From Balneolaceae bacterium (GTDB lineage: Bacteria; Bacteroidota; Rhodothermia; Balneolales; Balneolaceae), in contig SKGY01000113.1 of NCBI GenBank assembly GCA_007117235.1, positions 1 through 8,491 on the forward strand: 8,491 nucleotides of DNA, read 5' to 3'. Position numbers and translations under genes: made by a program. The notes beneath the pieces are model-generated. The model worked only from the letters and a program-made list of their open reading frames with translations, was not told the origin of the DNA and ran no database searches. This document shows, one piece after another, positions 1 through 6,405 of the stretch (position 1 is its first letter; the number at the start of each line of letters is the position of its first letter).

Positions 1-56
1 ACTGCAAAATCAAGTGTCCGCTCCTCCATCAATTTCCCAAACTCCTTGTTATTCAT
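1..56 (-). CDS. Four-helix-bundle protein (23S rRNA intervening-sequence type), N-terminal fragment
   Basis: Reading leftward from an ATG at 54-56, an open frame of 18 complete codons runs off the left edge. The peptide begins MNNKEFGKLMEERTLDFA, which has the characteristic opening of the four-helix-bundle family (TIGR02436/PF05635). Those proteins are about 120 residues long and typically start with a short polar stretch followed by an E-x-R-T-x-x-F-A helix. Family members were first seen inside intervening sequences of 23S rRNA genes and also occur as scattered solitary genes. They resemble the Avd accessory protein of diversity-generating retroelements, but no reverse transcriptase or variable repeat is in the window. 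The molecular role is not established. The gene lies 70 bases downstream of the sigma-54 regulator on the same strand, behind a repetitive tract. The call rests on 18 residues, so it is probable rather than certain. Confidence 0.62.
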   Translation of the reverse strand, partial: MNNKEFGKLMEERTLDFA

Positions 57-90
57 TTAATAAATATTTGACATTTTTTGTAATAAACAC

Positions 91-125
91 CCAACTCCAA
101 ACTCCAAGTACTCAAGGCACTCCTA
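91..125. repeat. Short imperfect CTCCAA-type repeat tract between regulator and four-helix-bundle gene
   Basis: The plus strand carries imperfect copies of an 8-9 base unit: ACTCCAA at 94-100, ACTCCAAG at 101-108, TACTCAAG at 109-116 and GCACTCC at 117-123. The minus strand is correspondingly rich in TTGGAGT. The tract sits immediately beyond the stop codon of the sigma-54 activator and before the four-helix-bundle gene. No stable hairpin with a U-run, so no convincing terminator, is visible here. My recollection is that solitary four-helix-bundle genes in Bacteroidota-like genomes often have such TTGGAGT-rich flanks, but this was not checked. Confidence 0.45.
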
Positions 126-126
126 A

Positions 127-1497
127 CTACCTCTCAATATCATACTTCTTCATTTTGTTATAAATGTGGCTTCGTTGAATATCAATCGCCTCAGCTGTAG
201 CGGAAATATTCCAGTCATACTTCTCAAGTTTTCTGATAAGAAACAGCCGTTCTGCCTCATCTTTATAGTCAGGAAATGAGTCATTCTCTTCAATTAAATC
301 GTCTAATACCTTTTTGTCAGATCTGCGGTTTGTTACCAAACTATCGATATCCTTAGCTGTAATGGTATCATCGGGAGACAATAGTGCAAGTCGCTCAATT
401 ACATTCTGAAGCTCTCTTATATTCCCCGACCACTTCTGGTTTTTTAGTGCCTCAATTGCATCATCGGAAAATGTTTTACCGGCAAAAACAATATCCTTTT
501 CTCTGAGTGCAGAAAGAAATGACTGGGCAAGAGGCTCGATATCCTCTTTTCGTTCGCGAAGTGGAGGGAGATGAATAGGAATAACACTCAATCTATGGAA
601 AAGATCTTCGCGAAATGAGCCTTCATCAATTTCTTGTGCCAGATCTTTATTGGTTGCAGATATCACCCGAACATCCACGTCAATTACTTCTGAACCACCA
701 ACTCGTGTAATTTGATTTTCTTGGAGTGCTCTCAATACTTTTGCCTGAGCATCGGCACTCATATCTCCTATTTCATCAAGGAAGAGTGTTCCGCCATCTG
801 CTTGTTCAAATTTACCAATACGCTTACCCACTGCACCTGTAAAAGCTCCTTTTTCGTGGCCAAATAATTCGCTCTCGAGAAGTTCTGATGGAATTGCGGC
901 ACAGTTTACGTCTATAAATTTTTTGGACGAGCGTCTGCTTTGATTGTGTATTGATCGGGCAACCAGTTCCTTACCCGTACCATTTTCTCCGGTTATTAGA
1001 ACTCTGCTGTCGCTTGGAGCAATCTTAGATATTGTACTTTTAATCTTAACCATTACCGGACTTTCACCGATAATTTGTTTTGCGCCATGCAGTTCAGTTC
1101 TGATTTGTTTGTTTTCCCGTATTAGTTCTCGGCTATTCAGAGCATTCCGAACCGTTACTAACATTCTGTTCAGATCAGGTGGTTTCTCGATAAAATCAAA
1201 CGCCCCTTTTTTTGTTGCCTCAACTGCTATTTGAATGGTTCCATGCCCGGATATCATAATTACAGGTAAATCCGGTTGAGACTCCTTAATTTTTTCAAGC
1301 ACTTCAATGCCATCCATGCCCTTCATTTTGATATCAAGAATCATCAAATCAACGGGCTCTTTTTTAACTATTGCCAGTGCGTCTTTACCGTTAGAGGTAT
1401 CGATCACATCATATTTTTCAAATTCAAGAATATCCCGAAGAATATTTCGAATGCTATCTTCGTCATCCGTGATCAATATGAGTGGCTTCTTAGGCAT
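127..1497 (-). CDS. NtrC-family sigma-54-dependent response regulator
   Basis: This 456-residue cytoplasmic regulator should activate sigma-54 promoters when phosphorylated. The receiver domain (about 1-120) has acidic residues D11/D12, phospho-acceptor D55 in LMILD, a serine at 83 and K105 before a proline. The central AAA+ domain (about 140-370) has Walker A GENGTGKE (170-177), an intact sigma-54-contacting GAFTGA loop (217-222), Walker B ending in D241-E242, arginine-finger candidates R296 and R302, and sensor II W-SGNIREL (356-363). A C-terminal Fis-type helix-turn-helix spans about 420-452. All key residues are present, so it looks fully functional. It is the third gene of a leftward operon, starting 2 bases after the dacB stop, which suggests translational coupling. 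Only a weak CGGA element precedes the ATG. No histidine kinase gene is in the window, so the signal is unknown. Confidence 0.95.
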   Translation of the reverse strand: MPKKPLILITDDEDSIRNILRDILEFEKYDVIDTSNGKDALAIVKKEPVDLMILDIKMKGMDGIEVLEKIKESQPDLPVIMISGHGTIQIAVEATKKGAFDFIEKPPDLNRMLVTVRNALNSRELIRENKQIRTELHGAKQIIGESPVMVKIKSTISKIAPSDSRVLITGENGTGKELVARSIHNQSRRSSKKFIDVNCAAIPSELLESELFGHEKGAFTGAVGKRIGKFEQADGGTLFLDEIGDMSADAQAKVLRALQENQITRVGGSEVIDVDVRVISATNKDLAQEIDEGSFREDLFHRLSVIPIHLPPLRERKEDIEPLAQSFLSALREKDIVFAGKTFSDDAIEALKNQKWSGNIRELQNVIERLALLSPDDTITAKDIDSLVTNRRSDKKVLDDLIEENDSFPDYKDEAERLFLIRKLEKYDWNISATAEAIDIQRSHIYNKMKKYDIER

Positions 1498-1499
1498 AA

Positions 1500-2957
1500 T
1501 TAATATCCGTTATATATGTAGTCCAAAATACGTTCATGCACCCAGTCTACATTTGCAGTACGTGCAGTATAATTATTGGTAACTATTGTCACTGCTACTC
1601 TCTGACCGGATTTTGTATCTAAATAGCCCGTTAGAGATCGAACACCAGACACAAACCCCGATTTACCATAAAATTGCTGATTAAATGAACTGTTTCTAAA
1701 ACGATGACCCAATGTACCATTCACTCCCCCGATAGAAAGTGAATCATATAAATAACCGAACCACGGTTTGTCTTTGATGTTTATTAAATACCGATTTAAG
1801 TCCGATCCATTCAGAATAGTAGCCGGAGCCATACCGGAAGCATCTCGTAAACTCACATTTAGTGTATCAAAACCTGTACTGTGCATAAACTCTTTGATGG
1901 CCTGAAGGCCGAGATCTGTTGAACCCTGAGTATTATAAACTTCTGTTGCGAGTGTTTTTGTGAGCATTTCAGAAAAAAAGTTGTCACTCTCCTGATTCAA
2001 CCATCTTATCATTTCATAAAGGGGGCGCGATTCATGTTGAGCAATTAAAACCAGGTTCTCCTCCTGCCAGTTGTAGTAATCACGATCAATTAACAACTGT
2101 CCCCTCACCCTTATTTCACTTAGCTCGAGATAGCGTTTAAATGTATCAATAAAAAAGAGTGATGGCGACATTATAGAAAGAGGCTCTGTTTCGTAATATC
2201 CCCTCGGCAAGGTACTTCTTAAAATGATGGTGTTGGTTCCTAATATTCGTCTATAAGACTCATTAAATCTCGTAGTAGGTGGTGTGATAATTTGCTCATT
2301 TATGAACTCAACGTAAGGCGTATTGAATGGTGACCATTGAATGCTTGGCACTGATCCAATCGGGCCGTCAGCACGCACCTCAAGATTCACAACATTTGAG
2401 TTAAAAGATAATGCATTGATTTCAGGAGCATAATAGTAACTCAAATCATCCCACTCCCACCCTCTGGGGTATGGAACATCATCAAAAAGACCATCAAAAG
2501 CTACGATGTTGCCATCGATTTGTGTTATTCCAAGTGAGTCGAGTATAGAGAACCACTCTTCAAATAGAAAAAGTGGGTCATCATAAAAATCACCGTTAAT
2601 GGATGGGTCTCCTGAACCCTTCACAACCAAATCTCCACGCCATCGATCGCCATCCTGATATCCCCTGCCAAATAGTTTGGTTTTAAAAGTATAATCTGGT
2701 CCAAGTAATTCAAGAAACGCACCGGAACTGACAAGTTTTAAGTTTGATGCAGGACGTACAAGCTTTTCACCGTTAAGATCTTCAAGAACAAAACCGGAAC
2801 TATCACGCACCTGAACAACCCAGAACGCATTTCTTGCCTGACTTGTCTCAATGATGTGCTCAATTTGTGAAGATACCTGAGCCGATGACTGTACAGTAAA
2901 GTACAGGGAAAGAAAAACAGTGGAAATGAGAAATTTTATCGGTAGGTATTTGGTCAT
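1500..2957 (-). CDS. dacB: D-alanyl-D-alanine carboxypeptidase/endopeptidase, PBP4 type (peptidase S13)
   Basis: A 485-residue secreted penicillin-binding protein expected to cleave the terminal D-Ala of peptidoglycan stem peptides and/or meso-DAP cross-links in the periplasm. Residues 1 to about 26 form a signal peptide (K3/K8, hydrophobic 9-21, SSA before Q27). Catalytic motifs are in family order: SxxK as SNLK with S71 the nucleophile and K74 the base, the S13-typical GSGDPS at 114-119, SxN as S324-D325-N326, a DASG segment near 372-375, G-x-NGTL near 411-416, and KSG at 432-434 followed by GVRSLTGY. Threonine is more usual in the middle of the last motif. The long insert between SxxK and SxN is normal for PBP4. 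It lies 11 bases after ptsN and 2 bases before the sigma-54 regulator. No clear Shine-Dalgarno sequence precedes the ATG. Confidence 0.93.
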   Translation of the reverse strand: MTKYLPIKFLISTVFLSLYFTVQSSAQVSSQIEHIIETSQARNAFWVVQVRDSSGFVLEDLNGEKLVRPASNLKLVSSGAFLELLGPDYTFKTKLFGRGYQDGDRWRGDLVVKGSGDPSINGDFYDDPLFLFEEWFSILDSLGITQIDGNIVAFDGLFDDVPYPRGWEWDDLSYYYAPEINALSFNSNVVNLEVRADGPIGSVPSIQWSPFNTPYVEFINEQIITPPTTRFNESYRRILGTNTIILRSTLPRGYYETEPLSIMSPSLFFIDTFKRYLELSEIRVRGQLLIDRDYYNWQEENLVLIAQHESRPLYEMIRWLNQESDNFFSEMLTKTLATEVYNTQGSTDLGLQAIKEFMHSTGFDTLNVSLRDASGMAPATILNGSDLNRYLINIKDKPWFGYLYDSLSIGGVNGTLGHRFRNSSFNQQFYGKSGFVSGVRSLTGYLDTKSGQRVAVTIVTNNYTARTANVDWVHERILDYIYNGY

Positions 2958-2968
2958 CCGGAATGGGT

Positions 2969-3439
2969 TTAGTTTCCGAAATAGCGCTCTTCTTCCTCAT
3001 GAAACGCTTTGTATATTTCTTCTGAACCATTACACTCAAAAAGAGCCTCCCTGAATGCAGAGCTGTTCATGAGACGTGAAATTCGACTCAACAGTTTAAT
3101 ATGTGTGGTATTCTTTGATTCAGGTCCCGCTAAGAGAAACACCATGCTTACCGGCTCATCATCAATTGAATTGTAATCAATTGGATTAGTAAGAATAGCG
3201 AAACTGGCATAATGCTTTTCTATGGATTTCACTTTTCCGTGTGGTATAGCCAACTGCTTACCTACACCTGTTGACATAATTTTTTCCCGTTCAAAGACGG
3301 ATGTTCGAATTTCCTCAAGCTGATCTGTTGTAACTGAATCAGCAAGTGCATCTATCATTTTATTGAGCAGCTCTTCTTTTGATGAAACATTAAGGTTTGC
3401 CAGTATGGTGCCGCTGTCGAGAAGTGTATAAATATTCAT
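2969..3439 (-). CDS. ptsN: PTS EIIA (fructose/nitrogen) phosphocarrier, PtsN-like
   Basis: A 156-residue cytoplasmic EIIA domain of the PTS fructose/mannitol type (PF00359). The phosphorylatable histidine is H67 in GKQLAIPHGK, a close match to the family active-site signature. The stretch VSMVFLLAGPE (97-107) followed by HIKLLSRISRL (113-123) is also typical. It is a stand-alone domain with no membrane EIIB/EIIC genes nearby, which fits a regulatory EIIA-Ntr (PtsN) better than a sugar transporter component. In other bacteria PtsN receives phosphate from EI-Ntr and NPr and modulates potassium uptake, envelope synthesis or nitrogen responses. Here it is first in an operon with dacB and a sigma-54 activator. 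The leader is AT-rich with no strong ribosome-binding site. A sugar-specific EIIA acting with distant subunits remains possible. Confidence 0.88.
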   Translation of the reverse strand: MNIYTLLDSGTILANLNVSSKEELLNKMIDALADSVTTDQLEEIRTSVFEREKIMSTGVGKQLAIPHGKVKSIEKHYASFAILTNPIDYNSIDDEPVSMVFLLAGPESKNTTHIKLLSRISRLMNSSAFREALFECNGSEEIYKAFHEEEERYFGN

Positions 3440-3474
3440 AAAAATTCTAAAAACTCTTCATTTATGTACAGTTG

Positions 3475-3504
3475 AATATAGGGAGCAATTAGCGAAATCT
3501 TCAA
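3475..3504 (-). promoter_or_regulatory. Possible sigma-70-like promoter for ptsN-dacB-regulator operon
   Basis: On the minus strand, TTGAAG (3504-3499) is followed after 18 bases by TATATT (3480-3475). Both resemble primary-sigma boxes. The predicted transcription start near 3467 would give a leader of about 28 bases to the ptsN ATG. The region is AT-rich, so chance matches are likely. No sigma-54 GG-N10-GC element is seen, so autoregulation by the operon's own activator is not supported. Confidence 0.28.
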
Positions 3505-3672
3505 AATAAAGTTGATCAATTAAAAAGCTTGAAGACATCATTAACAAACTGTTATATCTCCAAAAAAATGAATCGAAAATTAAATTAGGGTGTCATGACA
3601 TCAAAAAGTAACAAGTGATCTTTTAAAAAAAGTAAAGCGTGAATTTAACCCAACAGGCAGAACTTTTTTTAG

Positions 3673-3680
3673 TACCTTTT
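3673..3680 (+). promoter_or_regulatory. Possible Bacteroidota-type -7 element for ccmB operon
   Basis: TACCTTTT matches seven of eight positions of the Bacteroidota -7 consensus TAnnTTTG. It would place transcription start around 3685-3690, leaving a short leader before the ATG at 3706. A matching TTTG at -33 is not evident. An alternative sigma-70-like pair, TTGAAG (3529-3534) and TTATAT (3552-3557) with 17-base spacing, exists further upstream. Neither can be confirmed from sequence alone. Confidence 0.25.
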
Positions 3681-3705
3681 TATCTGACCGAAAGTGGCTT
3701 GTTTT

Positions 3706-4368
3706 ATGATTAGATCTTCCATTACAATACTTAAAAAAGAAATTCTGCAGGAGTTACGAACTAAGTATGCAATCAATACTCTGCTTGCATTTACAGGCGC
3801 TGCACTGCTGCTCATATTATTTACACTTCGTGCTCAGCAACTTGATCCCACTCCCAAATCAGGTTTAGTCTGGATTATCATTCTTTTTGCAGCGATGACC
3901 GGAATGATGCGAACATTTGTCCATGAAACTGAGAAAAAAACGTGGGACCTTCTCCAGTTAAACTCAACACCAACTGCTGTTTTTGTAGGGAAGCTTTTCT
4001 ACAATTTCCTTTTTTTGCTCGTCCTTCACATTTTTACATTTTTCTTCTACATGGTGATGATGAATTTGCCAATAATCAGCCCTACTTATCTGGTAGCATC
4101 AATTCTTTTTGGAGCAGCAGGTCTGTCTTCTGTAACAACACTCACATCAGCAATGATTGCCAAAGCTGATCGTAAGGGTGCTGTTTTTTCAGTTTTATGT
4201 ATTCCATTACTGGTCCCATTATTATTGATACTGACCCGCACTACGCGTATAGCACTTGTTGACGGTCCAGATGGGGCTGAACTAAACGACTTAATGGCGC
4301 TAATTGGTTACTGCGGCACAACCATTACTGCAGGAGTTTTACTATTTGATTATATATGGGAGGATTAA
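3706..4368 (+). CDS. ccmB: Haem exporter/cytochrome c maturation permease CcmB
   Basis: A 220-residue polytopic inner-membrane protein matching CcmB, the membrane subunit that works with the ATPase CcmA in cytochrome c maturation (System I). It opens with an amphipathic segment carrying KKEILQELRTKYA (10-22), typical of the family. About six membrane segments follow, near 24-41, 53-70, 98-118, 126-150, 158-178 and 195-215. The loop MMRTFVHETEKKTWDLLQL after the second segment is the conserved cytoplasmic region. I chose the ATG at 3706 because the protein then starts just before the conserved amphipathic helix; an in-frame GTG at 3694 would add four residues. Its stop overlaps the ATG of the clamp-loader gene by one base. 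CcmA, CcmC and CcmE are not in the window. Confidence 0.85.
   Translation: MIRSSITILKKEILQELRTKYAINTLLAFTGAALLLILFTLRAQQLDPTPKSGLVWIIILFAAMTGMMRTFVHETEKKTWDLLQLNSTPTAVFVGKLFYNFLFLLVLHIFTFFFYMVMMNLPIISPTYLVASILFGAAGLSSVTTLTSAMIAKADRKGAVFSVLCIPLLVPLLLILTRTTRIALVDGPDGAELNDLMALIGYCGTTITAGVLLFDYIWED
4359..4364 (+). promoter_or_regulatory. Ribosome-binding site deciding the holB start
   Basis: GGAGGA at 4359-4364 lies just upstream of the ATG at 4368, a strong Shine-Dalgarno match in a window where most genes have none. It lies downstream of an alternative in-frame ATG at 4356, so it supports starting at 4368. That start also creates a TAATG stop/start overlap with ccmB. Confidence 0.6.
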
Positions 4369-5570
4369 TGGGATTTTTAAGTGATCATATTAAATTTGGA
4401 GACCGCAGACTTGTAGGACAGCATAAAGCAAGAAAGCAAGCCCATCGAATATTACAGTCAGATCGATTGGGTCACGCCTATTTATTAACAGGTCCCGAGG
4501 GTTCAGGTAAAACCGCATTTGCGCTCGCGTTTGCGGAGGCTGTTAACGGCATTGATCACTTAACCGATATGAAAGGTGAGGCGATTTCAAAAAAATCCAG
4601 CTGGTACACTCATCCTGATATCCATCTATTTCTTCCTCTACCCTCTACTCTGGGTGCTTCTGAACTTCAGGCTCGGTTGGAGTTACTTTCAAAAGACCCA
4701 TATGAGATTGTTGACTTCACCCTGAGACCTGCACTTACCGATTCGGAGTCAACTAAAAATCGAAGAGCATTCTACTCCATTGAGTATTACCATCAGGAAG
4801 TGCGACCCAAAACAGTCTACAAACCAAATGAAGGCCGGAGAACGGTGGTCATCATCACGGGAATTGACACTATGAGAAAGGAGCCTGCAAATGCGTTTCT
4901 CAAACTGCTTGAGGAGCCATCAGATAACGTCATGTTTATTCTGACAGCTTCAAAAACAGATCAGCTGCTTCCTACTATTATTTCACGGTGTCAGCACATT
5001 AAGCTTGGAACACTCACCGAAGAAGAAATTAAGGCAGGTTTAATTCGTCATGATAAAAAGTCTGAGCAAGAAGCATCATATCTTGCTCGTTTGTCAGATG
5101 GCAACTACTCCTTGACTCGTTTTTATGATGTTGATAATCTTCAGCAAAATCAAAAAGAGGCGATAGAGTTCTTAAGGTACTCCTATGTTCAAGATGTGCC
5201 CGCTCTGCTTAAGCTGATTAAAGACTGGAACAGCAGTTTAAATACTGAGAGCCAAATTGCGCTGTGTAATTCATTAGAGCTGATTCTCAGGGATATGTTG
5301 ATCTATCGGGCTACGCAAAGTTCTGATTTGATTCATAACATCGATCAGTTAGAGGTTATCAAGAAGTTTTGTGACTCAATGAAAGATGCACGAATTGAAG
5401 AGATGATTGACCATCTTCAAAATTTGAAAAGTTTGCTCTTTCAAAACGTCCAGTTTAAGTATATTTTTACAGCCCTTTCGTTGAGATTTGCACACCTCAT
5501 GCGTGGTGTAGATCCAACTATCAATAGTGACGATCAATGGAAACATTTACCCGCTCTACATAACGCCTGA
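4368..5570 (+). CDS. holB: DNA polymerase III delta-prime-like clamp-loader subunit
   Basis: A 400-residue AAA+ protein of the clamp-loader family (DnaX/HolB), expected to help load the sliding clamp during replication. LGHAYLLTGPEGSGKT (34-49) carries an intact Walker A. HPDIH (82-86) is the HolB-typical segment. ANAFLKLLEEP (174-184) and ISRCQ (205-209, the SRC motif holding the trans-acting arginine R207) are hallmark signatures. The Walker B region reads VVIITGID and lacks the DE pair of active ATPases. The four-cysteine zinc module of DnaX and classical delta-prime is missing; only C208, C300 and C335 occur. About 45-50 extra residues (roughly 93-140) lie between HPDIH and the Walker B strand. 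The C-terminal half (220-400) resembles the helical collar. It overlaps ccmB by one base and is followed 3 bases later by dapF. Confidence 0.85.
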   Translation: MGFLSDHIKFGDRRLVGQHKARKQAHRILQSDRLGHAYLLTGPEGSGKTAFALAFAEAVNGIDHLTDMKGEAISKKSSWYTHPDIHLFLPLPSTLGASELQARLELLSKDPYEIVDFTLRPALTDSESTKNRRAFYSIEYYHQEVRPKTVYKPNEGRRTVVIITGIDTMRKEPANAFLKLLEEPSDNVMFILTASKTDQLLPTIISRCQHIKLGTLTEEEIKAGLIRHDKKSEQEASYLARLSDGNYSLTRFYDVDNLQQNQKEAIEFLRYSYVQDVPALLKLIKDWNSSLNTESQIALCNSLELILRDMLIYRATQSSDLIHNIDQLEVIKKFCDSMKDARIEEMIDHLQNLKSLLFQNVQFKYIFTALSLRFAHLMRGVDPTINSDDQWKHLPALHNA

Positions 5571-5573
5571 TAC

Positions 5574-6401
5574 ATGGATTCAACGTCACTATCATTTACT
5601 AAAATGCAGGGAGCCGGAAATGATTTCATCTTATTTGATAACCGGACTCTTAAGCTAACTGATAAAAAAATTGCCACATTAGCCCCTCAGCTATCACATC
5701 GCAAATTTGGCATTGGCAGTGACGGACTTATTGCCCTGGAGTTTGACGATACACAACAGGCTGATCTTGTGATGAGATACAAAAATCCCGATGGCAGTGA
5801 TGCAGGTATGTGCGGAAATGGTGCCCGCTGTTTTGCCGCATACGCTGTTACTCTTGGGTCACCTAAAAAGTTTACTTTTCGTGTTCACGATCAGATCTAT
5901 AAAGCGAGTGTAAAAAAGAAAAGTGTTGTAATTCACTTTCCATTAACAACTAAAGTGCTTGAGAAAGAGATTGACGGAAATCATGTCCTCGATGTTTACA
6001 CAAATACTGAACATGTTGTTTGCCCGGTACAAACCACTTTTTTGGAAAATGAAACGGCACTGATTCATGAAGGACGCTATTTCAGAAATCATGATCACTT
6101 CAAACCAAAAGGTACCAATGTAAACTTTATATCCGGGATTGATAACTCACAAGTGTGTCTTCAAACCTATGAACGTGGAGTTGAAGACCTGACTCTGGCT
6201 TGTGGAACCGGGGCAATTGCATCAGGACTAGCATGGCACCACCTGCAAGAAGCCGGAGAGGGCAACTTTTCTTATACTATTAAAGTACGTGGTGGTGCTG
6301 TTAAGACACATTTCAATTTCAATTCTGAAGACAAAACATACAGCCAAATTAAACTTGAAGGTCCTGCTGTATTTGTTTTTGAAGGAGACTATTATCTCTG
6401 A
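5574..6401 (+). CDS. dapF: Diaminopimelate epimerase
   Basis: A 275-residue cytoplasmic enzyme converting LL-diaminopimelate to meso-diaminopimelate, the penultimate step of lysine synthesis and the source of the peptidoglycan cross-linking residue. The family signatures are all present: KMQGAGNDF (10-18), the first catalytic cysteine C80 in MCGNGARC, NVNFI (182-186), TYERGVE (198-204) and the second catalytic cysteine C210 in ACGTGA. Length is normal for DapF and no lesion is visible. It starts 3 bases after the holB stop without a clear Shine-Dalgarno sequence, so coupled translation is likely. It is followed after 4 bases by the DUF5103 lipoprotein. With dacB across the divergent promoter region it adds to a local cell-wall theme. 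Confidence 0.97.
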   Translation: MDSTSLSFTKMQGAGNDFILFDNRTLKLTDKKIATLAPQLSHRKFGIGSDGLIALEFDDTQQADLVMRYKNPDGSDAGMCGNGARCFAAYAVTLGSPKKFTFRVHDQIYKASVKKKSVVIHFPLTTKVLEKEIDGNHVLDVYTNTEHVVCPVQTTFLENETALIHEGRYFRNHDHFKPKGTNVNFISGIDNSQVCLQTYERGVEDLTLACGTGAIASGLAWHHLQEAGEGNFSYTIKVRGGAVKTHFNFNSEDKTYSQIKLEGPAVFVFEGDYYL

Positions 6402-6405
6402 TTTC

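Larger units (their letters stand above)
3440..3705. other. Divergent intergenic region between ptsN and ccmB operons
   Basis: This AT-rich spacer separates two divergently transcribed operons and must hold both promoters. Visible structure comprises the palindrome TTGATCAA (3512-3519), an inverted repeat TAACA-aac-TGTTA (3542-3554), and the perfect 10-base palindrome TGTCATGACA (3591-3600). The sequence GACATCA occurs at 3534-3540 and again at 3597-3603, the second copy overlapping the palindrome. The only open frames found are a few codons long, for example from the ATG at 3569, and none looks like a gene. No riboswitch or structured RNA was recognised. Confidence 0.6.

Noticed and set aside
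1..130. Possible diversity-generating retroelement, because four-helix-bundle proteins resemble Avd
   Set aside because: No reverse transcriptase, template repeat or variable repeat is in the window. The sequence opening fits the solitary intervening-sequence type better.
944..1234. Plus-strand open frame of 96 codons opposite the sigma-54 regulator
   Set aside because: It lies entirely antisense to a strongly conserved gene, and its translation shows no recognisable domain. It is a coding shadow.
1276..1582. Two overlapping plus-strand open frames opposite the receiver domain and the end of dacB
   Set aside because: They are antisense to conserved coding sequence, with no family resemblance and no ribosome-binding site worth noting.
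2888..2906. Inverted repeat CTGTAC-N6-GTACAG and palindrome ACTGTACAGT in dacB codons 18-23
   Set aside because: It falls inside the signal-peptide coding region with only 6-bp arms and low GC. It could form a weak mRNA hairpin, but nothing marks it as a regulator.
3440..3705. Sigma-54 promoter upstream of ptsN or ccmB
   Set aside because: I looked for GG-N10-GC with TGGCAC/TTGC flanks and found none.
3942..4169. Alternative-frame open frame inside ccmB
   Set aside because: ccmB has clear membrane topology and family features in its own frame; this frame is a by-product.
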